From Ramlibacter agri (lineage in GTDB: Bacteria > Pseudomonadota > Gammaproteobacteria > Burkholderiales > Burkholderiaceae_C): a stretch of 64,000 nucleotides of DNA. The notes under the pieces are model-generated. The model did not search any database. It was not told the DNA's origin and worked only from the letters and a program-made list of their open reading frames with translations. The DNA lies in the NCBI RefSeq assembly GCF_012927085.1, contig NZ_JABBFX010000003.1, forward strand, positions 1,134,150-1,198,149. Direction: 5' to 3'. Position numbers and translations under genes: made by a program. Of the stretch, positions 26,470 through 35,011 are shown piece by piece; position 1 is the first letter of the stretch, and every line of letters starts with the position of its first letter.

Positions 26470-27354
26470 TCAGGCCTCCTTGCCGAACAGGCCGGCGGGT
26501 CGCACCATCAGGACGATCGCCATGATCACGAAGACGACGATGTTGGAGGCCTCGGGGTAGAACACGCGGGTGAAGCCTTCCACGACACCGAGCAGCAGGC
26601 CGGTGATGACGGAACCCATGATGGAGCCCATGCCGCCGATCACGACGACGGCGAACACCACGATGATCAGGTTGGAGCCCATGAGCGGCGTCACCTGGAT
26701 GATCGGCGCGGCCAGCACGCCGGCGAGGCCCGCCAGCGCGGCGCCGGCGCCGTAGGTGAGCGTCACCATCAGCGGCACGTTGACGCCGAAGGCCTGCACC
26801 AGCTTCGCGTTCTCGGTGCCGGCGCGCAGGTAGGCGCCCAGGCGCGTGCGCTCGATCAGGAACCAGGTCGCGAGGCACACGGCGATCGAAGCGACCACGA
26901 CCCAGGCCCGGTAGTTGGGCAGGATCATGAAGCCGAGGTTGCTGGCGCCGGACAGCAGGTCGGGCACCGGATAGGCCTGGCCGGACACGCCGTACTGCTT
27001 GCGGAAGACGCCTTCCAGGATCAGCGCCAGGCCGAAAGTGAGGAGCAGGCCGTACAGCGGGTCGAGGCCGTACAGGCGCTTGAGGAACAGCCGCTCGATG
27101 AGGGCGCCGAGGATGCCCACCGCCAGCGGCGCCAGCAGCAGCGCCCACCAGTAGCTGATGCCCCACTTGTCCATCAGGATCCACGCGACGAAGGCGCCCA
27201 CCATGTAGAGGGCGCCGTGCGCGAAGTTCACGATATCCAGCAGCCCGAAGATCACCGCCAGGCCCAGGCTGAGCATGGCGTAGAAGGCGCCGTTGACCAG
27301 GCCCAGCATCAGCTGGCCGAGGAAGGCCTGGAGGGGGATTCCGAAGATTTCCAT
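26470..27354 (-). CDS. livH: ABC transporter permease, LivH type
   Basis: 294 aa. Eight or so membrane segments. Characteristic sequence: NGAFYAMLSLGLAVIFGLLDIVNFAHGALYM near the N terminus, RAGTENAKLVQAFGVNV for ATPase coupling, and GGMGSIMGSVITGLLLGVVEGF. It pairs with LivM. It lies 45 nt after the binding-protein gene, a gap filled by a strong hairpin. Confidence 0.93.
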   Translation of the reverse strand: MEIFGIPLQAFLGQLMLGLVNGAFYAMLSLGLAVIFGLLDIVNFAHGALYMVGAFVAWILMDKWGISYWWALLLAPLAVGILGALIERLFLKRLYGLDPLYGLLLTFGLALILEGVFRKQYGVSGQAYPVPDLLSGASNLGFMILPNYRAWVVVASIAVCLATWFLIERTRLGAYLRAGTENAKLVQAFGVNVPLMVTLTYGAGAALAGLAGVLAAPIIQVTPLMGSNLIIVVFAVVVIGGMGSIMGSVITGLLLGVVEGFTRVFYPEASNIVVFVIMAIVLMVRPAGLFGKEA

Positions 27355-27367
27355 GAGCGGGGTGGGC

Positions 27368-27391
27368 GGCCGGGGCGCGGGCGCCCCGGCC
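27368..27391 (-). other. Intercistronic stem-loop between the binding-protein gene and livH
   Basis: GGCCGGGGCG and CGCCCCGGCC form a perfect 10-bp GC stem with a 4-nt loop, just after the binding-protein stop. There is no T run on the minus strand, so it is more likely to protect the upstream mRNA from 3' exonucleases, raising binding-protein yield, than to terminate. Confidence 0.6.
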
Positions 27392-27399
27392 TTGTCAGC

Positions 27400-28602
27400 T
27401 TACTTCTTCAGCAGCGAGCACTTCGACTCGGCCACCGTGGTGAAGGCCTGTTCGGCCGGCACCTTGGCCACGAGCTTGTAGTAGTCCCACGGCGTGTTGG
27501 AGTCCTTCGCGCTCTTCACCTGGAACAGGTACATCTCGTGCATCATCCGGCCGTCGGCGCGGACCTGGCCGTTCTTCTGGTAGAAGTCGTTGTACTTCAT
27601 CGACTTCAGTTCGGCCATCACCTTGTCGGCGTCGGTGGTGCCCAGCTTTTGCACCGCCTTCAGGTAGTTCGTGACCGCGGAGTAGTCGGCCGCCTGCAGC
27701 GAGGACGGCATGCGCTTGTACTTCTCGAAGAAGCGCTTGGCGAACTTGCGCGACTCGTCGTCCTGGTTCCAGTACCAGCTGTCGGCCAGCTGCAGGCCTT
27801 CCGCGTTGGCCACGCCGATGGAGTGCACGTCGTTGATGAACACCAGCAGGCCGGCCACCTTCATCGACTTGGTGATGCCGAATTCCTTGGCCGCCTTCAT
27901 CGCGTTGATGGTGTCGCCGCCGGCGTTGGCCAGGGCCAGGATGTCGGCCTTGGAGCCCTGCGCCTGCAGCAGGAAGGACGAGAAGTCGGAGGCGTTCAGC
28001 GGGTGCTTCACCGAGCCCACCACCGTGCCGCCGTTCTCCTTGACCACCTTGCTCGCGTCGGCTTCCAGCGACTGGCCGAAGGCGTAGTCGGCGGTCAGGA
28101 AGTACCACTTCTTGGCGCCGGCCTTCACCAGCGCGCCGGCGCCCACCTTGGCCAGGGCCACGGTGTCGTAGGCGTAGTGCACGGTGTAGGGCGAGCAGTC
28201 CTCGTTGGTCAGCCGGGCGGAGCCGGCGCCGATGGAGATGTACGGGCGGTGCTTTTCCTTGGTCACGCCGGCCATGGCCAGCGCGGTGCCGGAGCTGGTG
28301 CCACCCACCAGCATGGCCAGGTTCTGGTTGTCGATCCACTCGCGCGCCTTGGAGGCGGCGACGTCGGCCTTGTTCTGGTGGTCGGCGGAGAGGAACTCGA
28401 TCGGGCGGTTCAGCACCTTGCCGCCGAAGTCCTCGATCGCCCACTTGATCATCTCGGCGCCGGCGGGGCCGTCGATGTCGGCGTACAGGCTGGACATGTC
28501 GGTGATGAAACCGATGCGAACCGGGCCGGTCTGGGCCTGCGCGAAAGCGCCGCCGGCGGCGAAGCCCACGGCCAGGGCGGCCACGATGGTCTTGAGTTTC
28601 AT
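27400..28602 (-). CDS. ABC transporter periplasmic substrate-binding protein (LivK-like, Peripla_BP_6)
   Basis: 400 aa. A cleavable signal peptide (MKLKTIVAALAVGFAAGGAFA) precedes a type I periplasmic binding protein fold: VRIGFITDMSSLYADIDGPAG, AMLVGGTSSGTALA, FLTADYAFGQSLEADAS. It captures the ligand in the periplasm for the LivHMGF permease. The family covers branched-chain amino acids, amides and aromatic acids. Position between ATPase and permease genes is normal for Burkholderiales operons. I give no gene symbol because ligand specificity is unknown. Confidence 0.9.
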   Translation of the reverse strand: MKLKTIVAALAVGFAAGGAFAQAQTGPVRIGFITDMSSLYADIDGPAGAEMIKWAIEDFGGKVLNRPIEFLSADHQNKADVAASKAREWIDNQNLAMLVGGTSSGTALAMAGVTKEKHRPYISIGAGSARLTNEDCSPYTVHYAYDTVALAKVGAGALVKAGAKKWYFLTADYAFGQSLEADASKVVKENGGTVVGSVKHPLNASDFSSFLLQAQGSKADILALANAGGDTINAMKAAKEFGITKSMKVAGLLVFINDVHSIGVANAEGLQLADSWYWNQDDESRKFAKRFFEKYKRMPSSLQAADYSAVTNYLKAVQKLGTTDADKVMAELKSMKYNDFYQKNGQVRADGRMMHEMYLFQVKSAKDSNTPWDYYKLVAKVPAEQAFTTVAESKCSLLKK

Positions 28603-28630
28603 AGCACTTCTCTCCTTCTTGAAAGTGTTG

Positions 28631-29338
28631 TCAGACGCCCAGGTATTCCTGCAGCATGCCCATGTTCGCGCCCAGTTCGGACTGGGTGAACTCCTTGACG
28701 ATCCGCCCGTGCTCCATCACGTAGAAGCGGTCGGCCAGCGGCGCGGCGAAGCGGAAGTTCTGCTCCACCAGCACCACCGTGAAGCCCTTGGCTTTCAGCG
28801 TGCGGATGGTCTCGGCCAGCTTCTGCACGATGACCGGCGCCAGGCCTTCGGAAATCTCGTCCAGCAGCAGCAGGCGCGCGCCGGTGCGCAGGATGCGCGC
28901 CACTGCCAGCATCTGCTGCTCGCCACCCGAAAGCCGCGTGCCCGGGCTGGCGGCGCGCTCCTTCAGGTTGGGAAACATGTCGTAGATCTCGGCCACGCCC
29001 ATGCCGCCGTCGGCGATGGCCGGAGGCAGCAGCAGGTTCTCCTCGGCCGACAGGCTGGCGAAGATGCCGCGCTCTTCCGGGCAGTAGCCCACGCCCAGCT
29101 TCGCCACGCGATGCGGGGGCAGGTTGATCGCCTCCTGGCCGCGGATGCGGATGGAGCCGGTGCGGCGGCCGGTGAGGCCGACGATGGCGCGCATGGTGGT
29201 CGTGCGCCCGGCGCCGTTGCGCCCGAGGATCGACACCACCTCGCCCTCGTTCACGGTGAGGTTCACGCCGTGCAGCACGTGCGATTCGCCGTACCAGGCG
29301 TGCAGGTCGGCTATGCGCAGCATCTCGGTGCCGGCCAT
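28631..29338 (-). CDS. livF: ABC transporter ATP-binding protein, LivF type (Walker A Lys replaced by Arg)
   Basis: 235 aa. Signature LSGGEQQMLAVAR and Walker B LLLLDEISEGLAP are standard, as is the LivF C-terminal LVEQN. Walker A reads GRNGAGRTTT: the usual Lys is Arg, from a CGC codon at 29204-29206. LivG upstream keeps the Lys, so the transporter may have one weakened ATP site. I believe Arg occurs in some LivF relatives but cannot check. It starts 1 nt after livG. Confidence 0.93.
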   Translation of the reverse strand: MAGTEMLRIADLHAWYGESHVLHGVNLTVNEGEVVSILGRNGAGRTTTMRAIVGLTGRRTGSIRIRGQEAINLPPHRVAKLGVGYCPEERGIFASLSAEENLLLPPAIADGGMGVAEIYDMFPNLKERAASPGTRLSGGEQQMLAVARILRTGARLLLLDEISEGLAPVIVQKLAETIRTLKAKGFTVVLVEQNFRFAAPLADRFYVMEHGRIVKEFTQSELGANMGMLQEYLGV

Positions 29339-29339
29339 G

Positions 29340-30116
29340 TCAGTGGGCTCCCTGCAGTTCGGTGTCGGCGCTGCCCATGTAGGCCTCGATCACCTGCGGG
29401 TTCTTCGAGACCTCGGCATACGGGCCGTCGGCGATGACGGCGCCGCGCTGCAGCACCGTGATGCGGTCGGCGATGGAGGACACGACGTTCATGTTGTGCT
29501 CGACCATCAGGATGGTGCGGCCAGCCGAGACCTTCTTGATCAGTTCGGTCACGCGGTGGACGTCCTCGTGGCCCATGCCCTGGGTCGGTTCGTCCAGCAG
29601 CATCAGCTCCGGCTCCAGCGCCATCGTGGTGGCCAGTTCCAGGGCGCGCTTGCGGCCATAGGGCAGGTTGACGGTGTGCTCGTGGGCGAAGGCCTGCAGG
29701 TCCACGGCTTCCAGCAGTTCCATGGCGCGCTCGTGCAGGGGATAGAGCGAGCTTTCCGGCTTCCAGAAGTGGAAGGAGGTGCCCAGGCCGCGCTGCAGGG
29801 CGGCGCGCACGTTCTCCAGCGCGGTCAGGTGCGGGAACACGGCCGAGATCTGGAAGGAGCGGACGATGCCGCGGCGGGCGGTCTGCGCCGGCCTTTCGCT
29901 GGTGATGTCCGTCCCGCGGTAGGTAATGGTGCCGCGGGTGGGCGGCAGGAACTTCGTCAGCAGGTTGAAGAAGGTGGTCTTGCCGGCGCCATTGGGGCCG
30001 ATCAGCGCATGGATGTCGCCCCGGCGCACCTTCAAATCCACCTTGTTCACCGCCACGAAGCCCTTGAACTCCTTGGTGAGGCCCTGGGTTTCCAGGATGG
30101 TTTCGGTGGACGACAA
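29340..30116 (-). CDS. livG: ABC transporter ATP-binding protein, LivG type
   Basis: 258 aa from a TTG start at 30116, preceded at good spacing by GGAAGGA; the reading frame continues upstream without family character. Walker A GPNGAGKTT, the LivG signature loop NLPYGRKRALELATTMA, Walker B LMLLDEPTQGMG, and switch His in LMVEHNM are intact. It powers uptake with LivF and is the first gene of the operon. The C terminus after residue 240 (VIEAYMGSADTELQ) is typical. Confidence 0.93.
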   Translation of the reverse strand: MSSTETILETQGLTKEFKGFVAVNKVDLKVRRGDIHALIGPNGAGKTTFFNLLTKFLPPTRGTITYRGTDITSERPAQTARRGIVRSFQISAVFPHLTALENVRAALQRGLGTSFHFWKPESSLYPLHERAMELLEAVDLQAFAHEHTVNLPYGRKRALELATTMALEPELMLLDEPTQGMGHEDVHRVTELIKKVSAGRTILMVEHNMNVVSSIADRITVLQRGAVIADGPYAEVSKNPQVIEAYMGSADTELQGAH

Positions 30117-30232
30117 GGCTTTCCTTCCGCGGTGCGCGTGCTGGGGCGGAATGGTGCTGTCGCTGCTGCAGCGCAGAAAGGGGGTAAGCCCTAGGTCCGG
30201 CGGATTCCGGCTGTCAGGATGCTGACTCGCCG

Positions 30233-32212
30233 CTAGTTCCCGTACAGGTAGTTCGGCAGCCAAAGAGTCATGCCGGGCCAGATGTACATGAAGACCATGC
30301 AGATGATCACGATGATCATGTAGGGCATCATCCCCGCGAAGATCTGGTTGATCGTCACGTGGGGCGGCGAGACGCCCTTCAGGTAGAAGGCCGACATGGC
30401 CACCGGCGGCGACAGGAAGGCTGCCTGCAGGTTCACGAACACCAGCACGCCCCACAGCATCGGGTCGATGTGGAAGTGCTGCAGCAGCGGCAGGAAGATG
30501 GGCACGAAGATCACGATGATCTCGGTCCACTCCAGCGGCCAGCCCAGCACGAAGATGATGGCCTGCGACAGCAGCATGAACTGGATCGGCGTCATGTTCA
30601 GGCTGAGCACCCAGTGCTCCACCAGGCCCTGGCCGCCCAGGATGGCGAACACGGCGGAGAAGATGGCCGAGCCGATGAACAGCCAGCACACCATGGCGGT
30701 GGTCTTGGCGGTGAGGAACACCGCCTCCTTGGTGCGCTGCCAGGTCAGCGTCTTCGCCTGCCAGGCCATGAGGAAGGCGCCCGCGGCGCCCACCCCGGCC
30801 GACTCGGTGGCGGTGGTGATGCCGAACAGGATGACCGCCAGCACCACGAAGGTGAGGATGCCCAGCGGCATCACCGACGAGGTCAGCATGCGCAGGATCT
30901 CGAACTGCTCGGCGTCGAACTGCCAGTAGTACCAGGCCAGCACCAGCGCGAGCGCCGCGGTGATGAGCCAGAAGCCGATGTAGAACTCCACCGGCACGGC
31001 GGCGTGGCTCGCCTCGGCCTGGGGCTCGTCCAGCCGCTTGAGCGTGTCGCCGGAAGAGGGCGGGCTGGCCGCGGCGCTGTCGGCGCCTGGGGGCTCCTGC
31101 AGGCCGCCCGAGGCGGCGGGCGCCTGTTCCGCGCCCGGCGGTTCGGCCAGGGCGGTCGAGGAGGGAGGCGCCGCCGTGTCCGAGCCGGGCGGCTCCTGCA
31201 GTCCGCCGGCGCCCGGCGGCGGGGCCGGCGCGTCTGCTTGCCGGGCCGCGGGCGCGCTGATGGCCGGGTTGTCGTCCTGCTGCGAATGGATCACCACGTA
31301 CCACCAGGTCGTGCCCATGGTGACCACCGCCAGCAGCAGCGGGACGCTGGCGATGCCCAGACCGCGCAGCAGCTGCCCCGCACCCAGGCTGGGCGCGACG
31401 CTGACGGCGCCGCCGGCCGGCACGGCCAGGGCCTTGCGCGGGGCGACGAGGGCGGCAAACAGCGCCGGCAGCATGCGGCGCGAATAGGCGGTGGACAGGT
31501 GCCCCAGCCACTCGGGGATAGCCACCTTCATCTGCTCCGGCGGCAGCCGCGGGGCGATCTTCGGGTTGATCAGCACCCAGCCGACCACGTACACCAGGTA
31601 CAGCAAGGCGAGGAAGAAGCCCGGGAACATCGCCGCCGCATACAGCTTCACCACCGACTGGCCCGTGACCGCGGCGTACACGATGATCATCACCGAGGGC
31701 GGGATCAGGATGCCCAGCGTGCCGCCGGCGGTGATGACGCCGGAGGCGAGCTTCACGTCGTAGCCGGCGTTGAGCATCGGCCGCATGGCGATGACGCCCA
31801 TCAGCACCACCACCGCGCCCACCAGGCCGGAGGCGATGCCCCAGAAGGTGCAGATGATCAGCGTGGTGACCGCCAGCGAGCCGGGCACGCGGCGGAAGGC
31901 GAGTTGCACGCTGTAGAACATCTTGTCCACCAGGGCGCCGCGTTCCATGACGTAGCCCATGAGCACGAACAGCGGGATGGAGATCAGCGTGTCGTTGTTC
32001 ATCGCCCCGAAGGCGCGCTGCACCATCAGGTCGAAGATGCGGTTGTCCCAGAAGTGGACGGCGGGGTCGTAGAAGGCGACCCAGCCGAACATGATGCCCA
32101 GGCCCATGAGCGTGAACGCCGTGGGGAAGCCGAGCATGATGACGACGACGATCAGCGCGAGCATCGTCAGGCCCAGCGCCTCGTTGCTGACGGCGGTGAA
32201 GAGCGCGTTCAT
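30233..32212 (-). CDS. dctM: TRAP transporter large permease, DctM type, with a Pro-rich insertion
   Basis: 659 aa, versus about 430 for classic DctM. The N-terminal half (LGFPTAFTLMGLGIMFGWVAF, SIPLFVLMGYVMERG, AGGTLGILIPPSVMIIVYA) and the C-terminal half (TATESAGVGAAGAFLMA, LQAAFLSPPVAMSAFYLKG) carry family motifs. They are separated by about 200 residues containing extra hydrophobic segments and a Pro/Ala/Gly-rich stretch with three LQEPPG/LAEPPG repeats. It is a sodium-driven membrane permease working with DctP and DctQ. The ATG overlaps the dctQ stop (ATGA); the upstream in-frame extension belongs to dctQ sequence. Confidence 0.9.
   Translation of the reverse strand: MNALFTAVSNEALGLTMLALIVVVIMLGFPTAFTLMGLGIMFGWVAFYDPAVHFWDNRIFDLMVQRAFGAMNNDTLISIPLFVLMGYVMERGALVDKMFYSVQLAFRRVPGSLAVTTLIICTFWGIASGLVGAVVVLMGVIAMRPMLNAGYDVKLASGVITAGGTLGILIPPSVMIIVYAAVTGQSVVKLYAAAMFPGFFLALLYLVYVVGWVLINPKIAPRLPPEQMKVAIPEWLGHLSTAYSRRMLPALFAALVAPRKALAVPAGGAVSVAPSLGAGQLLRGLGIASVPLLLAVVTMGTTWWYVVIHSQQDDNPAISAPAARQADAPAPPPGAGGLQEPPGSDTAAPPSSTALAEPPGAEQAPAASGGLQEPPGADSAAASPPSSGDTLKRLDEPQAEASHAAVPVEFYIGFWLITAALALVLAWYYWQFDAEQFEILRMLTSSVMPLGILTFVVLAVILFGITTATESAGVGAAGAFLMAWQAKTLTWQRTKEAVFLTAKTTAMVCWLFIGSAIFSAVFAILGGQGLVEHWVLSLNMTPIQFMLLSQAIIFVLGWPLEWTEIIVIFVPIFLPLLQHFHIDPMLWGVLVFVNLQAAFLSPPVAMSAFYLKGVSPPHVTINQIFAGMMPYMIIVIICMVFMYIWPGMTLWLPNYLYGN
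31070..31250 (-). repeat. Pro-rich repeats encoded within dctM
   Basis: Two near-identical GGLQEPPG-encoding segments and a LAEPPG variant, spaced about 50 nt apart, encode a low-complexity segment between membrane helices. The repeats suggest internal duplication. Confidence 0.6.
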
Positions 32213-32862
32213 TCCTGCTCCATGCGCTGGCGCGCCGCTTCGTCGATGGACTTGGCCCGGGCGATGGCGTCCTGCTTCGCCTGTTCGTCCACGTAGGTGC
32301 TGCCTTGGAGCTGCTGTTCGACGACGTCGATTTCCTGCGCGTCGTCCAGCCGTGGCGTCCATTCGCCGGTCTTCAGGCAGAGGACGCAGCGGACCATCTC
32401 GGACACCCCTTGCACCAGCACCGTGGCGCCGGCCAGGGGGATGATGAACTTGAAGGGGTAGATCGGCAGCGGCACCGCGTTGAACGTGGTCTCGTGGATG
32501 CGCAGCGCGTCGCCGGCGTAGACCCAGCCCGCCCAGGTCAGGGCCAGGATGCCGGGCAGGAAGAACAGCACGAACAGCACCAGGTCCAGGAAGGCCTGCT
32601 TGCGCGGCTTCATGCTGCCGTACAGGAAGTCGCCGCGCACGTGGGCGTCCTGCGCCAGCGCGTAGGCGCCGGACATCATGAACAGGGTGCCGTACATCAT
32701 GTTGCTCACGTCGAACACCCAGGCCGTGGGCATGTTCAGCAGGTAGCGCTTGAACACCTCCACCACGACGAGCAGCATGAGCGCGACGATCAGCCAGGCG
32801 AAGGCCTTGCCGACCCAGGTGCTCGCCGACTCGGTGGCGTGCAGCAGTTTGGCGATGGTCAT
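32209..32862 (-). CDS. dctQ: TRAP transporter small permease, DctQ type
   Basis: 217 aa with four hydrophobic segments, as in DctQ; family region SNMMYGTLFMMSGAYALAQDAHVRGDF. DctQ pairs with DctM in the membrane. The hydrophilic C-terminal tail of about 65 residues is longer than usual. It follows dctP by 73 nt, with an intrinsic terminator in the gap, and overlaps dctM by 4 nt. Confidence 0.9.
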   Translation of the reverse strand: MTIAKLLHATESASTWVGKAFAWLIVALMLLVVVEVFKRYLLNMPTAWVFDVSNMMYGTLFMMSGAYALAQDAHVRGDFLYGSMKPRKQAFLDLVLFVLFFLPGILALTWAGWVYAGDALRIHETTFNAVPLPIYPFKFIIPLAGATVLVQGVSEMVRCVLCLKTGEWTPRLDDAQEIDVVEQQLQGSTYVDEQAKQDAIARAKSIDEAARQRMEQE

Positions 32863-32878
32863 GTTGTATGCGTTGCTT

Positions 32879-32908
32879 CAAAAAAGGGGCCAGGGGATCC
32901 CGGCCCCT
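32879..32908 (-). terminator. Intrinsic terminator between dctP and dctQ
   Basis: On the minus strand AGGGGCC and GGCCCCT form a 7-bp stem, followed at once by six T. It lies after the dctP stop and only 17 nt before the dctQ ATG, with no promoter visible in between, so it should reduce rather than abolish dctQM expression. Confidence 0.7.
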
Positions 32909-32935
32909 AGCCCCTCGCTACGGCGCGGAAAACGC

Positions 32936-34048
32936 TCAGGCCTTCTTGGTGCCGAAATAGCGGTCGTAGGCGACGCGGAAGTTCACCTCGTAGTCGAAGT
33001 TCCACTGGCCGGCGCGCTTGGCGAACTCGCGCTGCGAGTCGAGCACCTTCTTGAAGAACGGGTTCTCGCCCGACTTCTTGGCGACCACCTTGTCCCAGGC
33101 ATCGAGCTGCGCCTTCAGGATGGAGTCCGGCGTCTTGTAGAAGGCGACGCGGTCCTTGGTCTTGAGCTCGATGTAGTCCTGCGAGTTGCGGTCGATCGAC
33201 TTCCAGCTGAAGTCCGCCGAGGCGGCCTGCACGGCGTAATCGACGATGTGCTTCACCTCCTGCGGCAAGGTGTTGTACTTGGCCTTGTTGAACAGCACTT
33301 CGAACTGTTCGCCGCTCTGGTGGAAGCTTTGCAGCATGCAGTTCTTGGCCACGTCCGGGAAGCCCAGCGCCCGGTCGGAGGAGGCGTTGTTGAACTCCGC
33401 CGCCTCGATCAGCCCGCGGTCCAGCGCCGGCACGATGTCGCCGCCAGGCAACGGGTTCACCGCGGCGCCCAGCTCGGTGAACATGTCCACCGCCAGGCCC
33501 ACCGTGCGGTACTTCAGGCCCTTCATCTGGGAGATGTTGGAGATCGGCTTCTTGAACCAGCCCAGGGGCTGCGTCTGCATCGGGCCATAGAGGTAGGAGA
33601 CGACGTCCATGTTGATGGACTTGTAGATCTCCTCCAGCAGCGCCTTGCCGCCGCCGTAGTAGTGCCAGGCCAGCACCATGTTGGGGTTCATGCCGAAGGC
33701 CGGGCCCGAACCCCAGAGCGCGAGCGCGGAGTTCTTGCCGTAGTGGTAGGCGACCACGCCGTGGCCGCCGTCGAGGGTGCCCTTGTTCACCGCCTCCAGC
33801 AGCTGGAAGGCGGGCACCACGGCGCCGGCGGGCAGCACCTCGATCTTCAGCCGGCTGCCGGCCATGTCGTTCACCTTCTTCGCGAAGTCCTGGGCGAACT
33901 CGTGGAAGATGTCCTTGGCCGGCCAGGTGCTCTGGAACCGGAACGACGTCGTCTGCGCGACGGAAACCATGGGCGCCGACATCGCGCCAGCGGCGACCGC
34001 TGCTCCCTTGAGCAGGCTGCGGCGCCGAGTGCTCTTGCTCTCGGTCAT
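32936..34048 (-). CDS. dctP: TRAP transporter substrate-binding protein, DctP type
   Basis: 370 aa. A twin-arginine signal (STRRRSLLKGAAVAAGAMSA) suggests folded export by Tat, common in this group. The mature protein has the DctP fold (FRFQSTWPAKDIFHEFAQDFAKKV, GTLDGGHGVVAYHYGKNSALALWG, PGGDIVPALDRGLIEAAEF) and probably binds an organic acid through an Arg carboxylate clamp. It is the first gene of a TRAP operon divergent from an FAH-family gene, which may act on the same compound; that link is inference. Confidence 0.92.
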   Translation of the reverse strand: MTESKSTRRRSLLKGAAVAAGAMSAPMVSVAQTTSFRFQSTWPAKDIFHEFAQDFAKKVNDMAGSRLKIEVLPAGAVVPAFQLLEAVNKGTLDGGHGVVAYHYGKNSALALWGSGPAFGMNPNMVLAWHYYGGGKALLEEIYKSINMDVVSYLYGPMQTQPLGWFKKPISNISQMKGLKYRTVGLAVDMFTELGAAVNPLPGGDIVPALDRGLIEAAEFNNASSDRALGFPDVAKNCMLQSFHQSGEQFEVLFNKAKYNTLPQEVKHIVDYAVQAASADFSWKSIDRNSQDYIELKTKDRVAFYKTPDSILKAQLDAWDKVVAKKSGENPFFKKVLDSQREFAKRAGQWNFDYEVNFRVAYDRYFGTKKA

Positions 34049-34191
34049 CTTTTGTCTCCTTGCGTTGGAATCGTTAGCAAGCTATCTTTGATTCGGACCC
34101 CTGGACACCAGTGATGGGGTTTACACGGAGGCTGACCGGCACCTGACGAATGGCGCCGGCCGGCAACGAACAAGACGCAAAAGGAGACAGG

Positions 34192-34977
34192 ATGGATCGC
34201 CGGAATTTCTTCTCGGGCACGGCCGCGGCCGCGGCCACCGGGCTGGCGGGCTGCGCCTCGGTGGGCAATGCCGCCAGCGGCGCGCGCACGCCCTTCGCCG
34301 TGAGCACCACCACGGTGCCCATCGTGGGCAGCGACGAGGTCTACCCGGTGCGCCGCATCTACTGCATCGGGCGCAACTACGCCGCCCATGCGCGCGAGAT
34401 GGGCTCCGATCCCAACCGCGAGCCGCCCTTCTTCTTCCAGAAGCCGACGGATGCGATCCAGTTCGTGGCCACGGGCACGGTGGCCGACCACCCGTATCCG
34501 AGCCTGACCAAGAACTACCACTACGAAGCGGAGCTGGTGGCCTTCATCGGCCGCGGCGGCCGGAACATCCCGGTGGCGAGCGCGCTCGAGCACGTCTACG
34601 GCTACACCCTGGGCCTGGACATGACGCGGCGCGACCTGCAGCGCGCCATGGGCGACGAGAAGAAGCCCTGGGAGATCGGCAAGAGCTTCGACCACTCGGC
34701 GCCCATGGGCCCGGTGCACCGCGTCGCGGAGATCGGCCACTTCACCAAGGGCGCCATCTGGCTCAAGGTGAACGGCGCCACCAAGCAGAGCGCCAACCTC
34801 GACCAGATGATCTGGTCGGTGGCCGAGCAGATCGCCAAGCTGTCGGAAGCCAACGAGCTGTATCCCGGCGACATCATCTATTCCGGCACGCCGGAGAACG
34901 TGGGCCCGGTGGTGCGCGGCGACCTGATCGAAATGCACATCGACGGCCTGCCCAACCTCAGCGTCCGAATCGTCTGA
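34192..34977 (+). CDS. Fumarylacetoacetate hydrolase-family protein with Tat/lipoprotein-like N terminus
   Basis: 261 aa. The catalytic core is standard for the family (IYCIGRNYAAHAREMG, FFFQKPTDAIQ, YHYEAELVAFIGRGGRNI, LYPGDIIYSGTPENVGPV). Members hydrolyse C-C bonds in diketoacids or act on related metabolites using a divalent metal bound by Glu/Glu/Asp. Unusually, the N terminus MDRRNFFSGTAAAAATGLAGC has twin Arg, a hydrophobic stretch and a lipobox-like LAGC at Cys21. AAGGAGA at the right spacing supports the ATG at 34192. It is divergent from the TRAP operon. Confidence 0.85.
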   Translation: MDRRNFFSGTAAAAATGLAGCASVGNAASGARTPFAVSTTTVPIVGSDEVYPVRRIYCIGRNYAAHAREMGSDPNREPPFFFQKPTDAIQFVATGTVADHPYPSLTKNYHYEAELVAFIGRGGRNIPVASALEHVYGYTLGLDMTRRDLQRAMGDEKKPWEIGKSFDHSAPMGPVHRVAEIGHFTKGAIWLKVNGATKQSANLDQMIWSVAEQIAKLSEANELYPGDIIYSGTPENVGPVVRGDLIEMHIDGLPNLSVRIV

Positions 34978-34998
34978 AACCGCGGGAGGCGCGTGCCG

Positions 34999-35004
34999 GA
35001 TAAT
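34999..35004 (+). promoter_or_regulatory. -10-like box directly before the rhodanese gene
   Basis: GATAAT ends 7 nt before the ATG at 35012, again placing transcription initiation near the start codon. Confidence 0.4.
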
Positions 35005-35011
35005 CGCCGGC

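Noticed and set aside
30359..32296. 645-codon plus-strand frame opposite dctM
   Set aside because: Antisense shadow with His/Arg/Glu-rich composition. dctM has membrane and family motifs.
34105..34121. Palindrome CTGG-ACA-CCAG between dctP and the FAH-family gene as an operator
   Set aside because: Only 4 bp per arm. It is expected by chance, and no second copy supports it.
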